This document shows positions 49,301 to 59,649 of a DNA stretch of 64,000 nt, in pieces (position 1 is the first letter of the stretch; each line of letters begins with the position of its first letter). Origin of the DNA: Antedon bifida (taxonomy: Eukaryota > Echinodermata > Crinoidea > Comatulida > Antedonidae); assembly GCA_963402885.1 (NCBI GenBank), contig OY727093.1, positions 9,249,501 to 9,313,500 of the forward strand, in the 5' to 3' direction. The notes below the pieces were generated by a model. It was not told the origin of the DNA and made no database searches. It saw nothing but the letters and a program-made list of their open reading frames with translations. Position numbers and translations under genes: made by a program.

Positions 49301-52300
49301 ACAAACAGAATAAAATAAACAAGAAATATGAATGAAAAAATAGACAATTTGCTTGATTGGCCTTCCCACACACCAATTAATTGTGGAAGATTGTGCAATA
49401 TAAAGAACAAAATTCAACCATGGCCATTAAAACATCAATCAAAAGCCGGACACAATAAGAACTTTTTGTGAATGACAATTAATTTATCAAACAAAAGAAC
49501 ATTCGATCAAGAAGCCAGATTTTGCAATAGCATTTAATTGGTATAATTTATTTATTTGGTTAGTACAGTATAAATAATACTAATTCTTCACATAACAATG
49601 ATGTATGTCATTTGATAAAATAAATGTTTGTTGAATTAGAATTTGAGTATATAGTTTGTATACGTTAATAACAATTTGTTGGTCCTAAATTTGGCTTGGG
49701 ACTTGATACAAAGATACCCCAAGGAAACATCTTGGCAGCTAATTTTTATAATGGTACCTCCAGAAACACTTGCAGCAGTTAACAATTCAAATTGACACAA
49801 AGTCAACATGTTAATAATGGATTAAACGAGACGAAAAGTTAATTTATCTTAAAGGAAAACAATTGGAATATAAAATATCCATAATTGCACTGTCAGCATC
49901 TGAAGATTTAGAACCACAGAAAGCAGTATTGGAAAGTAAACAGCTTTAGCATTAAATTACTTTGCTCTGTGAACATAATAGTAACAATTAAACACACCAA
50001 ATTACAATTGTCTGTGAACATAGCAACATTTGAACACAACAAAACATAATTGCTCTGTGAACATAGCAAGATTTGAACACACCCAATTACAATTGCTCTG
50101 TGAACATAGCAAGATTTGAACACACCCAATTATAATTGCTCTGTGAACATGGCAAGATTTGAACACACCCAATTACAATTGCTCTGTGAACATAGCAAGA
50201 TTTGAACAGACCTAAATACAACTGCTCATAGCAAGAACTACACTAAAGAATATAATGCTGAAAGATAAACAGTTTCAGAACCAAATACAATTGTTCACGA
50301 TCTGAACTAAAGACTATTTAGTATATTAACAACCAGTGATAAATGTTTTATCTTAAATATTCCAAGAAAAGAATGTAAATTTTTTAAAGAATTTAGCCAT
50401 TACAATCAACATGATAGACATTATTGAGTATTGCTCTTTTCGATTGATTTTATATAAAAAGGGGAGGGACTTATTCAATTGCTGATCTGTTACTTGATTG
50501 GAAGATTTAATCTCCACTGTGTGGGAGAACGAAATCTGAGGAAAGTTACAAAAGATGATGTAAATTACTTCCGTTACGAACGGTTCACAATTCTCGCGAG
50601 ATTACTAATATTAGATTAATTTCGCTTGGTATTCTAACTTTATATTAATTTGACGGAAGTTGAATGGACAAAATGATTTGACTCCCTTAGGAATTTAATC
50701 TATACGTTACACTTATATCATTGTATGTAACACGATAGATACAACACTCACGAAATGAGCAGAAAGGGATTAAGATTTCGGATCGTATTTTATGAGATGA
50801 GATCATCCAAAACCTATAGTGATGCAGTAAATAGGTTATCATCTTTCATATTCTCTTCAGGCTGTTGTGGTTTCACACTATTTCAATACTACAGCCACTA
50901 CATTTCACTTGATTCAACATAATTAAAACGATCTAGGCTTTGTATAAAAAAAAACATTTTCAGAAGTCATTTCGTCCCAATTTATAGGGTTGAAGGTAGT
51001 GTCACTTTGATGCCAAGATAAGTTTCTTTATAAGGCTAAGCTAGTGTATCAAAATGTTCTTTCAATGGGCGTGTTGAGTAATTTACCCGGGTAAGTTTGT
51101 TGGTTACCCACCAAAGCAATAATTAATCCACAAAGCTAAATTAGCAGGTAAATTAACCATAGCCTGAACCATTTATTTATGGAGAGGGGTATTCAATGAA
51201 TTTTCTACTTTTCGACTATATCTCGCTCTTCGAAGGTGAGAAGGGCATTTGTCAGTTTATCCAGGTAAGCTAGGCACGAAATAGACTAACTAAGCCTGAA
51301 CGGGCACAATGGGAGAACCTCAGATAAAATATTTAGAAACATTATTTAACGACTAACCTCTAGTGGTGTACTTTCGGGTACCTCTCTCAGTATGACTGTT
51401 CGTCTTTTATGGCTTGGCCGCACCTTCTTTGAACTTGGATCTACTTCAACACATGTTGATTCTGTAACGAGAATTATTTTAACGCAAAAAAAAAAAAAAA
51501 AAAAAAGTGATTAGACTAGCAAGAAAACAAACATTGAAGTTGTCTATGAAGTAAAAAAAAAACTGGTTTAATAGTAATTAAAATTTCAAATTTATTGTAA
51601 CTCGCAACTGACAAAATTAAATGATTAAAATTAAATTTTACTCATTATACAACAGAAGAAAAATTAATTTATGGAAACAATTCTGCATATAAAAAAGCAC
51701 TTAAATTGATGAACGAAAAAATTAATAATTCATTCGTGTAATACGAGAGACATTGTCTACCTTTAAGTACAGCAATAATAAGTCCTATATCTGTTGTTAA
51801 TCTCTTAATAGCGTTGAAATTTGCTATCGTCCAGATCGGCACATACTGGTCTGCGTCCATTTGAGACTGAAGATAACGATCATTCGTTAAATTCTCCCTG
51901 AAAAAAAAAATATGTCAATTTAGAATATTAACAATATCCATAATAAAAATTAAATTAAAAATGAGCAAATAATCAAATTTAATAAAATTGAAACCATCTT
52001 GAATAATATTAAAAATTAAATTGGAAATTAAAAATGAGCAAATAATAATAATAATTAATAAAATTGAATCATCTTGAATAATATTATACTACTACTACTA
52101 ACATGTATTGTAAGCAAAGTATTAAAAGATTGAACATATTAATATTATTATTAAAATACGGTATTGACAAGATAAAAATGCACTATTTATTAGGCAAGGC
52201 TTGTAACAATGGTAACAGGAAAATAACTGTGCCAGGGCAAGTCAATTCCTTCCGCCAATATACCGTATTCCACTACATAAATGTTTGTATAACACAGATA

Positions 52301-55300
52301 AATATAGCTTTAGTAATTACAAATTATATCTTTTTTTTTTAAAATACAGGAAGCTATCACAGTACAATTGAATAGATGTATGTACTTTGAACAAACATAC
52401 AATAATAGCATAATTTTAATAATATTTACATATGGAAGATATAAATCATCATATAAAATTGTAGTATTGCACAATACCTGTGCAATAAAATAAATTACAG
52501 CGACTTTAGGTGGGAGAAAAAAAGGGGAATTTTAATGACTAGGATGGAACTGCCGGAAATAACAATCACTTAAGAATGAAAGAACTAAAAGAAACCACAG
52601 TAAGACAATCTTGTTGTTGAAAGCAAAACCTTCTCAAAATCACATTAAATCAATTTGCGGATGGACTGAATATTAAAATACCTAACTATATCAGTTGAAA
52701 CCGCATCTTACATTTTAGTGAAATTGCTAGCTAGAAATACAAAATGTATTGTCTATCAAAATAGCTCAGTTGAATATTAAAAATCTTTTGAGAATTCCTC
52801 ATAAAATTCAGTTGACAAAGTTTGAAATTGACAATTCCACCCACTGTTGAAAAGCAATATATTAAATACACTCCATAAAGGTTAAGAAATTCTGTAAAGT
52901 AACCTTTTCAACATTTCAAAGCAAATTCAGCATTTATTGAATTTACCATAATATTATACACGGTATATTTTTGGCAGCGAAGTACTCATGCTCAGTATAC
53001 ATAGGTTCAGACTTTCCAACACATTGAAAGGCAGCTTTGGTTTAAAAAATTATTTTAGCAGGACCAACCAAAAAGTACTTAAAATATGGTATTATATATG
53101 CTTTATACAATATTTTGTGGATATCTCTCTCTCTTGAAACATTTTCCGTCATTCTGACATTATGCTTTCCACGATTTGTTTCTATATTTTCTGTTTTGAG
53201 TGCCTTCGGTAAAAATAGTGTGAACAGTATAATGAGATATTTTGTGGATATGCAGCAAAAACAGGCCCCAAGAAATTGAACATGTAAACAAAAGATAAAT
53301 TTGAAGATGACTATATGTTATTGATAAGTATAACTACCATTACTAAACCTAGCCATTTAATCCTAAGCATTACGAGAACAATGCTTAATAATGTAAAACG
53401 ACTTCAGCCGGTACAGATAATTATCTGCTATCATTGCTGTATATTCATTCAGAGATAATAATTGGCCCTGTGCCAAATTCGACATGTTTTAACTTGATTC
53501 AAAATAACTGAGCAAGTTGCAAACAAACATTACCATATGGGCACAGACGGTAGATAAATTGTATGCAAACTTTTAAAGCACACAAAGTCGTTTTATCGCA
53601 TCACCTATAAACTACATTAGCATATTATTAGCATATCATTTGTATATTATATAATACAATTTTAGAAGTTATATAGTACGAATTGCAATGTTAACCAATA
53701 AATTAAATGCTAACACAACAACTATTATTAAAGACACCTTCCCTACGTTTTTTAGATCTAATTTAAGATCACAAACTATATTTAATGTAAAAATAATACC
53801 ATATGGTCCTATTGCGATAACTTTTTTCGTCTTTAAATGGTTAAAAATGTTAAAAATAAGTTGATTCTAATAATTATAGCGGCCCGCTATAAATCCCAAA
53901 ATGCATTGCGCGCGGATTGATATTTTTGTTTTTCTTCTGTAATTCACCCACTTTTCAATCGATCGTGAGGCCAAAACAAATGGAAGACTCCTAACTTTTC
54001 AGCGAAAATACCAGGTTTTCCCCAATTTGTATCAACGGAGTCTGGCAAAAATAGAAAGACAATTAATGCAGTAACTATACAACGTCAGGCTAGGTATATA
54101 GCTATCGTACGATGTTCGTATGTTACCGATGTTTACCAGCTAGGCCTACAAAACTAAGCCTAGCTAGGCTAGGTCTAAAGACCGTCCACGAGAGGTCATT
54201 CGCCGCGAGCTACTAGGTAGTGCATTGTTTCTCACTTTTTATCATAATTTACCATAAAACGTACATTTAAGACAAAGGAATGTTTAATGTTTTTAAAGTA
54301 ATATATATGTATTATTTTTACAAAATGTCACAAATTGTAGGGAAGGTGTCTTTAATTATTATTATTATAATTATGTACACATTAATTTGCAAATTATTAA
54401 AATTTAACTTGTTTATTAAAACTGTAGTGATTGCTAGCGTCATTGAATAATTATCACATTATTATAATATCAAGCTAATTAGCATTAAACACCAACAACT
54501 CAGATCAACAATATGTTCATAACACCTGTAAATTCACACGCGTGGTTAATAACTCATTATGTAAATTACTGATCACTGTCCAGCCCGACAAATAAATGAA
54601 AGGAACAAGATATCATGATTGCCGTTGAGAATATTATGAGCCAAAAATAGCTTGGCTATTTTTAATGTCAAAGGAGAGAGAAAGAATAAAGATTTCATTT
54701 TATATGTAATAGTAGTTTTTATTATAAATCAATATTTGTTATACTTCCTTCTAACACCCAAAAAAATAATTTAAACATAATCACACTTTAAGAAACTTCT
54801 TGCCTTAGGTTATAATTATAAATTTTTAGCATCTACACTTTATAAAAGCGGTTGTGAATCCCTTGCAGGATAATTGTTAGGTTTGAGACATAGAGACTGG
54901 TTCTGGTCTAAGCTATAGAATATATACCCAGCATTTCTTAAATTGTGCATACCAATTATCGTAGCCCTTATTTTTCTCCTTTTAATCTCAATTGCGAAAA
55001 AAATCCCTGCATTGCATTAGTGGTTTTTTCAAGTTGGTTTTAATAGCATTTTTGTAATTTTTTTTTTATAGACATTGATTTAAGTTATCTTTATGTTTGA
55101 ATAATGCTCTCCAGATAGTGATGTAGAATTTTATGGCAACATAAATCCTTTTCAAAGAAAACCAGTAAAATACATCATAAATTATTTTCAAGTTGTTCCA
55201 GACATGTCCTACAACATCATTATTCTTTTTTTTTTTTGTATTTAAATACAAATTGAACAATTTATAAATAATGATTTCATTTCACAATTAACGAAGATTT

Positions 55301-58300
55301 ATGTTTGAAAGAAAAAGACTTCACTAAAATGCAATTTAGTGTTAATAAAAACATTCTTAAAGCTGAAAACTTTCGCTTTCTTTAATAAATTACTTTATTC
55401 ACTGCACTGGTTTACATGACATGACAAAAAGCCTTCATACACACAATACAATCTATGACTAGCCTATTCTACAAGTGTTCCACAAATGATGGATAAACCA
55501 GGTTAACAATACCCCAGCAATCTTATGAATCAACCATCCTGACAACTATTGTCTACGTTAGACTTAAGTAGTTGTAGCAAAACATTGATATACGCGCATA
55601 AATTAAATACAAATGAGAACATGTTGTCTGACAGACAGTTGGCTTAGAGAAATAAAGACCAACGAATAATTGCAAGGATACTTAACGTTGACTGTGATTT
55701 CCGACTATTAAACCCATTTGAATTGGGTAACCAATAATTTGAAATATAATCAATAACGAAGGAATTACTATCAATATCAACCATGTTGTTGTACGGCCAA
55801 TGTGTGTTTAAACACTGGTTCTTGTCAGATCACCCAAGTAAACCACGCTGGGCCAGGTTGTGTTCTTATATGGGAGACTGCATAGGAATCGCGTCGGATG
55901 ATATATACTGGGAGAGTGTGCCATATAGTGTGTTGGAAGTTGGGCTTCTAATCGCGAGCTCATCGCACCACATGTGTCCTTAGGCAAGACACTTTACTGT
56001 ACTTACATTTGTCACTCTCCACCCAGAGATTTTGGTTAGGTCAAAGCACTACCTGCGCTGATTACTGGCTGCAACATTATGGAAGTATTTTTACATACGC
56101 GTTTCATAAAAATAACCGGGGTAATAATGTGAAAAGGTTTGTGAGAAATCCCTTTCTGGCCTTCCACTTTGTATAACTATCTATTCTGTATGCTACATTT
56201 CAATATAATGTAACCACTATCAATATCAATAAATATGTCTATCATAAATTCAGTAGGGAATTATTGGCAAATAAACATTAGATGCACATTATTACCGAAA
56301 ATCATAAAACTATGTCATTGGACATAAACATAATTATAAATATGTAAACAACAGATGGAGAAAATGCATTAAAAGCCAATTACATAGACCAATTGCAGAC
56401 AATAAAATGTAAAAATACATAATGATTTGCAATAAAATTGGGTGAAAGATGAGGTGGTGGTTGGGTAATACTCAAATAAAAAGATTTAAGTACAAAAACA
56501 AAACAATATCCTGAATTTATTATTGATCAGTTCTTGGTAAAATAAAATACAAAGATTTAAGTGCAAGAACAATTGTCCTGAATTTATTAATGATCCTTTG
56601 GGTAAAAGTTCAGGTAATAATTAACTAAGGAGTGAAGATGGTTATAGGTTGGTAAATTCAGAGTGACTTAAGCCTTAGAAATGTTTTCTTGATTGAAATG
56701 TTCTTTCAAATAAAAATGTTGTGACAGTTCATTTTTTTTCCTGGGTATTTTGGTTTATAATATAAAATGTACCTGAACATCAAATCCAAATATATGGGAC
56801 CATTCATTAATCAAGCCGATTCGTTTTTTGTTAGGTTCTTCTTTATACTAGGCAACACTGTTTTCCTCAGGAGACAATCTTCAACTCCTTTTTTTAAAGT
56901 AGTGTACCAAGTTCTTTCCATGTACACAGGATCAATGACTTTATGTTCCAACCGAAGGATGAGGAAATTACAGTAAAGTATACACAAGCAATTCCACCAT
57001 TAAGTTTACAAAGATGAAGATGGTTGATAATAACAGTTATAATTACAGTTAAAAGAAACCTCTATAGCCAAATAACCTGTCTCAATAAACCAATCAAAAT
57101 CAAGCTAATTTAATGCCAAATTCATTCGTAAACTCAGTGCTATCATGCAATAACACATGACAATTGAGAATTCAAAACTATTAATAGTAACATATAACCA
57201 ACAGCAGTTATAATTAAATTAAATGATGTTGTATGTTAAATGCTAACTGCTATCTTCGTTTTAAAGTAGACCTAATAATCTTTACATTTTGGCTTCTTTA
57301 TAGTTAATTAAAAAACAATTTAAGAGAGAAAACCTAGATTCTTATAGTGGATAGTTAATTTAGTACAAACTAGTAGAAGCATATTGAGACTTTGTTCCAA
57401 TTTCTTCTGGTTTGAATGAAATATTGTTATTTGTCAACATTATAAAAACGAAAAGGGAAAATTAATCAAATTTATCGCATATTCTCTCTTATCAATTTTG
57501 GGCATCTTCCGTCTCATCAATTTTATGCATCTTCTATTTTGAAAAAATTACCAACTTTTCATTTTATATTATCAATTTTGCCTGACTAATGATTAATAAT
57601 GGGTAATTTCAGGGTGCTAATTTTATTGTCTAGAAAATAGTTTTGCAGCTGAACAATACATACGTCATTGTACATTAAGTTTAATATTTTTTTCTGACCT
57701 AAGGTCAGAAATTGGAAGTAATGACGTTGGAAAGAAATGATAAGAATTGAGAGCTTTCACTAGACCTACTTTAAAACACCTGCTTTGGAAATCTACAATT
57801 TATTACTTTTACAATCAAATATAAGTTTACCGAGGCTCATCCAACAATCATTCAGGGGATTACCCCGGTGAAATGGTTCACAAAATAGCCCCTGTTCAGG
57901 GGGATTAACACCTATCTGATAGGACAGTGATTCATTTACTATTGGTAATCCTTGGTCACATGTGCCAAAAGACATAAAATAAATTTTTTTTTTAAAGGGG
58001 TAAAATTGTAGTACAGTAGAACCCTAGTAAGGAGACGGTAGCTAAAATATATTTCCACTTTTTCGTTTAACAGGAAAGTGTTACCTTCGTAGGGGTGTCC
58101 TACAGTAATAAAGTGGTTCTACTATCAACCGTAGGTGTTTCTGAGACAGGTTTTTGTTTTGATTTAGTGGATTTATGTTTAGAATCATGTATTAGATTCC
58201 CCTGCTGGGAAGCTACTGATACATCAGCGGGAACAGCCGGCCCGGACGGGGCAACCTTCCTACGCTTTCCACTACTATGCTTCAATTAGCACGCCTGGCC

Positions 58301-59329
58301 CCGCAAGGTCGGCGAAACCTGTCGAAGTTTCTGAGCTCTCAAGCCCTACTTCTACTATTTTTCTTGATTGTTCGTTATCCCTCTTACCAAGTGATAAGTT
58401 GTCCATAACGAAACAATGCTTGATAGATAATATGACGTGTATTTCTTACAAAATAATCAATTTTTCTTTAGATATCCGATGTCGAAGACTTCTGATTTTG
58501 TGCGTATGCAACGGGATCTCATGTGATCTCGAACGACCACCGTAGCGAAATAAAACATGTTTTTCAAGGCACAAATAGGTTCAAATCAGTAACATTTCAG
58601 TATGCTAAATCTAGGCATATTTGTTTTATCTATCTTTCATTGTCTGCCAAAGGCAAGCTATACAATCACTGTAATAATAATAAATGACAATATCAAACAA
58701 TAAATGTATGAGTGGTTTTATAATTGGATTTTGAGATTGATTATTTTAGTTTGGCCAAGTGAAATTAAATTTTAGCCCAATTTCTATAACCAATTGTAAT
58801 AAGACATCTCTGCATGAAGTTAAATTTCTAATAACCTTTGAAAAAAGGTTGAACGTACGATTCTACACTATTAAACAAATATGTGATGTGCCCATATATG
58901 GACATGAAGATGTTACTACCATATTTGCTCACATCACATTTTTTGTCAAACTAGTTTGATAGTGTTCTAACAACATTTGAGAAAAATTTGAACATACATT
59001 TTTAGACAATCTCGAATAAATTTAGTTTTTAAATGAAAATAGAAGTGTTAAGAGTTATTACAACACTGATTAGCGTGCAAAAATATACCGCATGACATCA
59101 TGGGGATTTGGTGTTGCATAGTAAAATAAAGGAATCCTATTGGGGCTTGAGTTCACTTCTCAATCTGTAATTGTCACGTTAGGACGTAGTAACGTAAGTT
59201 GAATCATGTGTGCTAACATAAAAAAAATGTTATTTTGATGTTCATACCTTGAAAAGTAGTACTCTAATTGAACTTGAAGTTGTTTGCGTAAATCACCATC
59301 CTTAGGAGATCCTTCTCGGTTCATATCAT
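34020..59329 (-). CDS. LARP4: La-related protein 4 (LARP4/4B), all but the N-terminal exon(s)
   Basis: LARP4 binds poly(A) tails and poly(A)-binding protein in the cytoplasm and stabilises mRNAs. Eleven minus-strand exons join in phase to at least 704 residues: 59248-59329, 51761-51897, 51358-51461, 46856-47020, 46228-46479, 42272-42366, 40548-40841, 38709-38967, 38100-38269, 34856-35111 and 34020-34322. The La motif reads [18 protein letters not shown], then [27 protein letters not shown] and [20 protein letters not shown]. The RRM-like domain has [15 protein letters not shown] and [14 protein letters not shown] Tyr/Pro/Gln-rich linker, a conserved FPPLPG motif and a Ser/Arg/Lys-rich C-terminus ([12 protein letters not shown]) follow. 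Human LARP4 has 724 residues, so about 100 N-terminal residues, including the PAM2-like motif, are missing. Their exon was not found up to 64 kb. The first exon seen begins in phase 1 after a good acceptor. Confidence 0.95.
34323..34855. other. LARP4 intron between exons j and k
   Basis: AT-rich; holds a Harbinger-like MITE (34561-34691). A fragment reading CTGGGGCAGATCCAG near 34520 resembles the terminus of the 1.6-kb element at 35861. Confidence 0.7.
34561..34691. mobile_element. Harbinger-like MITE, copy 5
   Basis: Left end AGCTATGTCTACACTATCAA after TAA; the right end is degenerate (GTGACGGAACT). The body has two copies of CATATTTGGGCA. Confidence 0.65.
34856..35111 (-). CDS. LARP4: LARP4 exon j
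   Basis: Acceptor cttttcccacacag, donor gtaagt, phase 2 to 0. Ser/Thr/Lys-rich low-complexity linker ([16 protein letters not shown]). Confidence 0.88.
35861..37467. mobile_element. Non-autonomous DNA transposon with 16-bp inverted ends, 1.6 kb
   Basis: The ends CTGGGGCGGATCCAGA and TCTGGATCCGCCCCAG are perfect inverted repeats, flanked by the 5-bp direct repeat CACAT (35856-35860 and 37468-37472). Subterminal sequences at both ends carry GGACCCCCCCT- and TGCCCTTTTT-like blocks. No transposase frame is seen. The 5-bp duplication is not diagnostic, so the superfamily is unassigned. Confidence 0.75.
36457..36714. mobile_element. Nested MITE with 17-bp inverted ends
   Basis: TTTTGTAGTTGAGCCTC at 36457-36473 is repeated in inverse at 36698-36714. 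It lies inside the 1.6-kb element, so it either inserted later or is an internal palindrome of it. Target duplication not clear. Confidence 0.6.
38100..38269 (-). CDS. LARP4: LARP4 exon i
   Basis: Acceptor caatttcag, donor gtttgt, phase 0 to 2. Ser/Thr-rich linker ([16 protein letters not shown]). Confidence 0.87.
38709..38967 (-). CDS. LARP4: LARP4 exon h, with the FPPLPG motif
   Basis: Acceptor ttggtttcag, donor gtaagt, phase 2 to 0. It encodes [17 protein letters not shown], then [12 protein letters not shown] and KFADICKGI. These match the conserved FPPLPG and D-V-KG blocks of vertebrate LARP4/4B. Confidence 0.93.
38968..40547. other. LARP4 intron between exons g and h
   Basis: AT-rich; contains a two-copy tandem duplication (40011-40402). 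The plus-strand open frame at 39371-39640 has no splice or domain support. Confidence 0.6.
40011..40402. repeat. Two-copy tandem duplication, about 199-bp unit
   Basis: Both copies run from GACAACACTAATCAGGG through ACACTTTCCTGT, CACCTATCAACATGGT and TTTGAATGTGTCCCCTTA to ATCATATCAGTTA. They differ at several sites and by small gaps. The first copy retains GTTCTACTGTA, an end of the TA-flanked MITE family. Confidence 0.75.
40548..40841 (-). CDS. LARP4: LARP4 exon g
   Basis: Acceptor ttattattatcag, donor gtaggc, phase 2 to 2. Encodes a charged, Asn/Arg/Gln-rich linker ([28 protein letters not shown]). Confidence 0.88.
40842..42271. other. LARP4 intron between exons f and g
   Basis: Very AT-rich. 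From about 41600 to 41950 a degenerate tandem pattern of TTAACAATATATATTATTA and AACAGTTTATTA recurs four or five times. No coding sequence seen. Confidence 0.65.
42272..42366 (-). CDS. LARP4: LARP4 exon f
   Basis: Acceptor gtcttgtag, donor gtaatg, phase 0 to 2. Encodes [17 protein letters not shown] and a short Tyr/Asn/Arg segment. Confidence 0.87.
42367..46227. other. LARP4 intron between exons e and f
   Basis: 3.9 kb, AT-rich. Contains a TA microsatellite near 42398, an 18-bp tandem repeat (44006-44077) and an AAAT run near 44190. The plus-strand frames at 42572-42769 and 43583-43822 have no splice or domain support. Confidence 0.65.
44006..44077. repeat. 18-bp tandem repeat, four units
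   Basis: Unit CATCCTCAATARTAAGCC: two units with G and two with A at the variable base. Confidence 0.9.
46228..46479 (-). CDS. LARP4: LARP4 exon e
   Basis: Acceptor gattatttttag, donor gtaaga, phase 0 to 0. It opens with [17 protein letters not shown], the end of the RRM-like domain. A Pro/Gln/Tyr-rich segment follows ([17 protein letters not shown]), equivalent to the vertebrate region containing QSWSPNPTPYFE. Confidence 0.93.
46856..47020 (-). CDS. LARP4: LARP4 exon d (RRM-like domain)
   Basis: Acceptor tttgatttctag, donor gtatgt, phase 0 to 0. Encodes [39 protein letters not shown] and TFQGKPIM, almost identical to the vertebrate proteins. Confidence 0.97.
47487..47590 (+). mobile_element. 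Possible tRNA-derived SINE fragment
   Basis: ATGGGTAACATGGTTAGC resembles a polymerase III A box, and GGTTTAAATCC about 45 bp later resembles a B box. The sequence does not fold as a functional tRNA. Confidence 0.4.
48170..48345. repeat. Tetranucleotide microsatellite
   Basis: Interspersed AATA, AAGTGAGTGAAT and AATGAATG motifs, imperfect. Confidence 0.7.
49961..50237. repeat. 43-bp minisatellite, about 6.5 units
   Basis: TGCTCTGTGAACATAGCAAG recurs at 50051, 50094, 50137 and 50180 (exactly 43 bp apart), with more diverged units before and after. The minus-strand open frame across it is a by-product of the repeat. Confidence 0.9.
51181..51286. mobile_element. Decayed DIRS terminal repeat (solo)
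   Basis: Aligns with the right end of the intact DIRS element (about 15135-15236), from GGAGAGGGGT through TACTTTTCGACTAT and TCAGTTTATCCAGG. It also matches the unique outer end: TAAGCTAGGCACGAAATAGACT against TAAGCTAGTCACGTAATAGACT, given here only as the two compared ends. Several substitutions per 20 bp show it is much older. No coding remnant was found beside it. Confidence 0.75.
51358..51461 (-). CDS. LARP4: LARP4 exon c
   Basis: Acceptor ctcgttacag, donor gttagt, phase 1 to 0. Encodes [19 protein letters not shown] and [12 protein letters not shown], the link between La motif and RRM-like domain. Confidence 0.96.
51462..51760. other. LARP4 intron between exons b and c
   Basis: Short intron of 299 bp with a run of about 22 A near 51486-51506. 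Nothing else seen. Confidence 0.7.
51761..51897 (-). CDS. LARP4: LARP4 exon b (La motif)
   Basis: Acceptor with a long T run ending in cag, donor gtagac, phase 2 to 1. Encodes [20 protein letters not shown] and [17 protein letters not shown]. Confidence 0.97.
53732..54351. mobile_element. Non-autonomous element with TTAA target sites, 620 bp
   Basis: The ends AGACACCTTCCCTAC and GTAGGGAAGGTGTCT are perfect 15-bp inverted repeats. TTAA flanks both sides (53728-53731 and 54352-54355). The inner ends also share TAAAAATAATAC. The interior has CpG-containing patches (GCGGCCCGC near 53880) but no coding frame. TTAA sites suggest a piggyBac- or Kolobok-type transposase acting in trans. Confidence 0.8.
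55781..56215 (+). mobile_element. 5S rRNA-derived SINE (SINE3 type) with 14-bp target duplication
   Basis: The head (about 55788-55893) aligns along its length with 5S rRNA: TACGGCCA near the start, TCTTGTCAGATCACCCAAG, GGGCCAGGTTGTG, then TATGGGAGACTGCATAGGAA. The 3' half keeps polymerase III promoter-like sequence. An unrelated body follows, including TAGGCAAGACACTTTACTG. The direct repeat ACTATCAATATCAA borders it at 55767-55780 and 56216-56229, as expected for LINE-driven retroposition. The plus-strand frame at 55783-55983 is not a gene. Confidence 0.85.
58013..58127. mobile_element. Diverged TA-flanked MITE (Tc1/mariner- or pogo-like)
   Basis: Starts CAGTAGAACCCTAGTAAGG after TA and ends near GTGGTTCTACT. 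It shares AGGGGTGTCC-like interior with the copy at 28948-29128. Confidence 0.5.
58862..58968. mobile_element. Diverged Harbinger-like MITE, copy 6
   Basis: CTACACTATTAAAC at the left and AGTTTGATAGTG at the right are family ends without the outermost bases. Its middle holds TGATGTGCCCATATATGG. Confidence 0.6.
59248..59329 (-). CDS. LARP4: LARP4 exon a (start of La motif; first exon seen)
   Basis: Acceptor ttctttttcag, donor gtatga, phase 1 to 2. Encodes [20 protein letters not shown] and LEYYFSR. It needs an upstream exon ending in phase 1, which was not found. Confidence 0.95.
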
Positions 59330-59649
59330 CTGAAAAAGAAAGTAAAAAATCATGAATATCGATAAAAAGTCACTAGAAAAATTGCAAGAATGTACTAATA
59401 AAACAGAATGTCATTCAAGTAAGAATGTCTTTTTTTTTAAAGTAAAATAATAACTACGAGTTGTTCATCACAAGACCCTGGATATCAATGTTACTTGTTA
59501 GCGAGTTGTTGCCAAGTTTTTAACATTTTATGAGGCACTAAAGGGGATATGACTATTATATTTAGAATATTAATTTTTAAATCAATAGAACATGGCATAG
59601 GTACAAGCCAATTTGCTATACAGTAGAACATCTTGAGACACTCATATTA

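Larger units (their letters stand above)
47021..51357. other. LARP4 intron between exons c and d
   Basis: 4.3 kb. It holds a possible tRNA-derived SINE (about 47487-47590), a 4-bp microsatellite of GAAT/AAAT type (48170-48340), a 43-bp minisatellite (49961-50237) and a decayed DIRS terminal repeat (51181-51286). No exon seen. Confidence 0.7.
51898..59247. other. LARP4 intron between exons a and b
   Basis: 7.3 kb, with no exon recognised. It contains a TTAA-flanked element (53732-54351), a 5S-derived SINE (55781-56215), a TA-flanked MITE relative (58013-58127), a GC-richer block of unknown nature (58130-58330) and a diverged Harbinger-like MITE (58862-58968). Confidence 0.7.

Noticed and set aside
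49961..50237. CRISPR-like array
   Set aside because: Direct repeats are contiguous 43-bp units without unique spacers, in a eukaryotic intron.
55783..55983. Plus-strand 66-residue frame, or a functional 5S rRNA gene
   Set aside because: The sequence is a diverged 5S-derived SINE head plus body with a target duplication. It is too diverged to be a working 5S gene.
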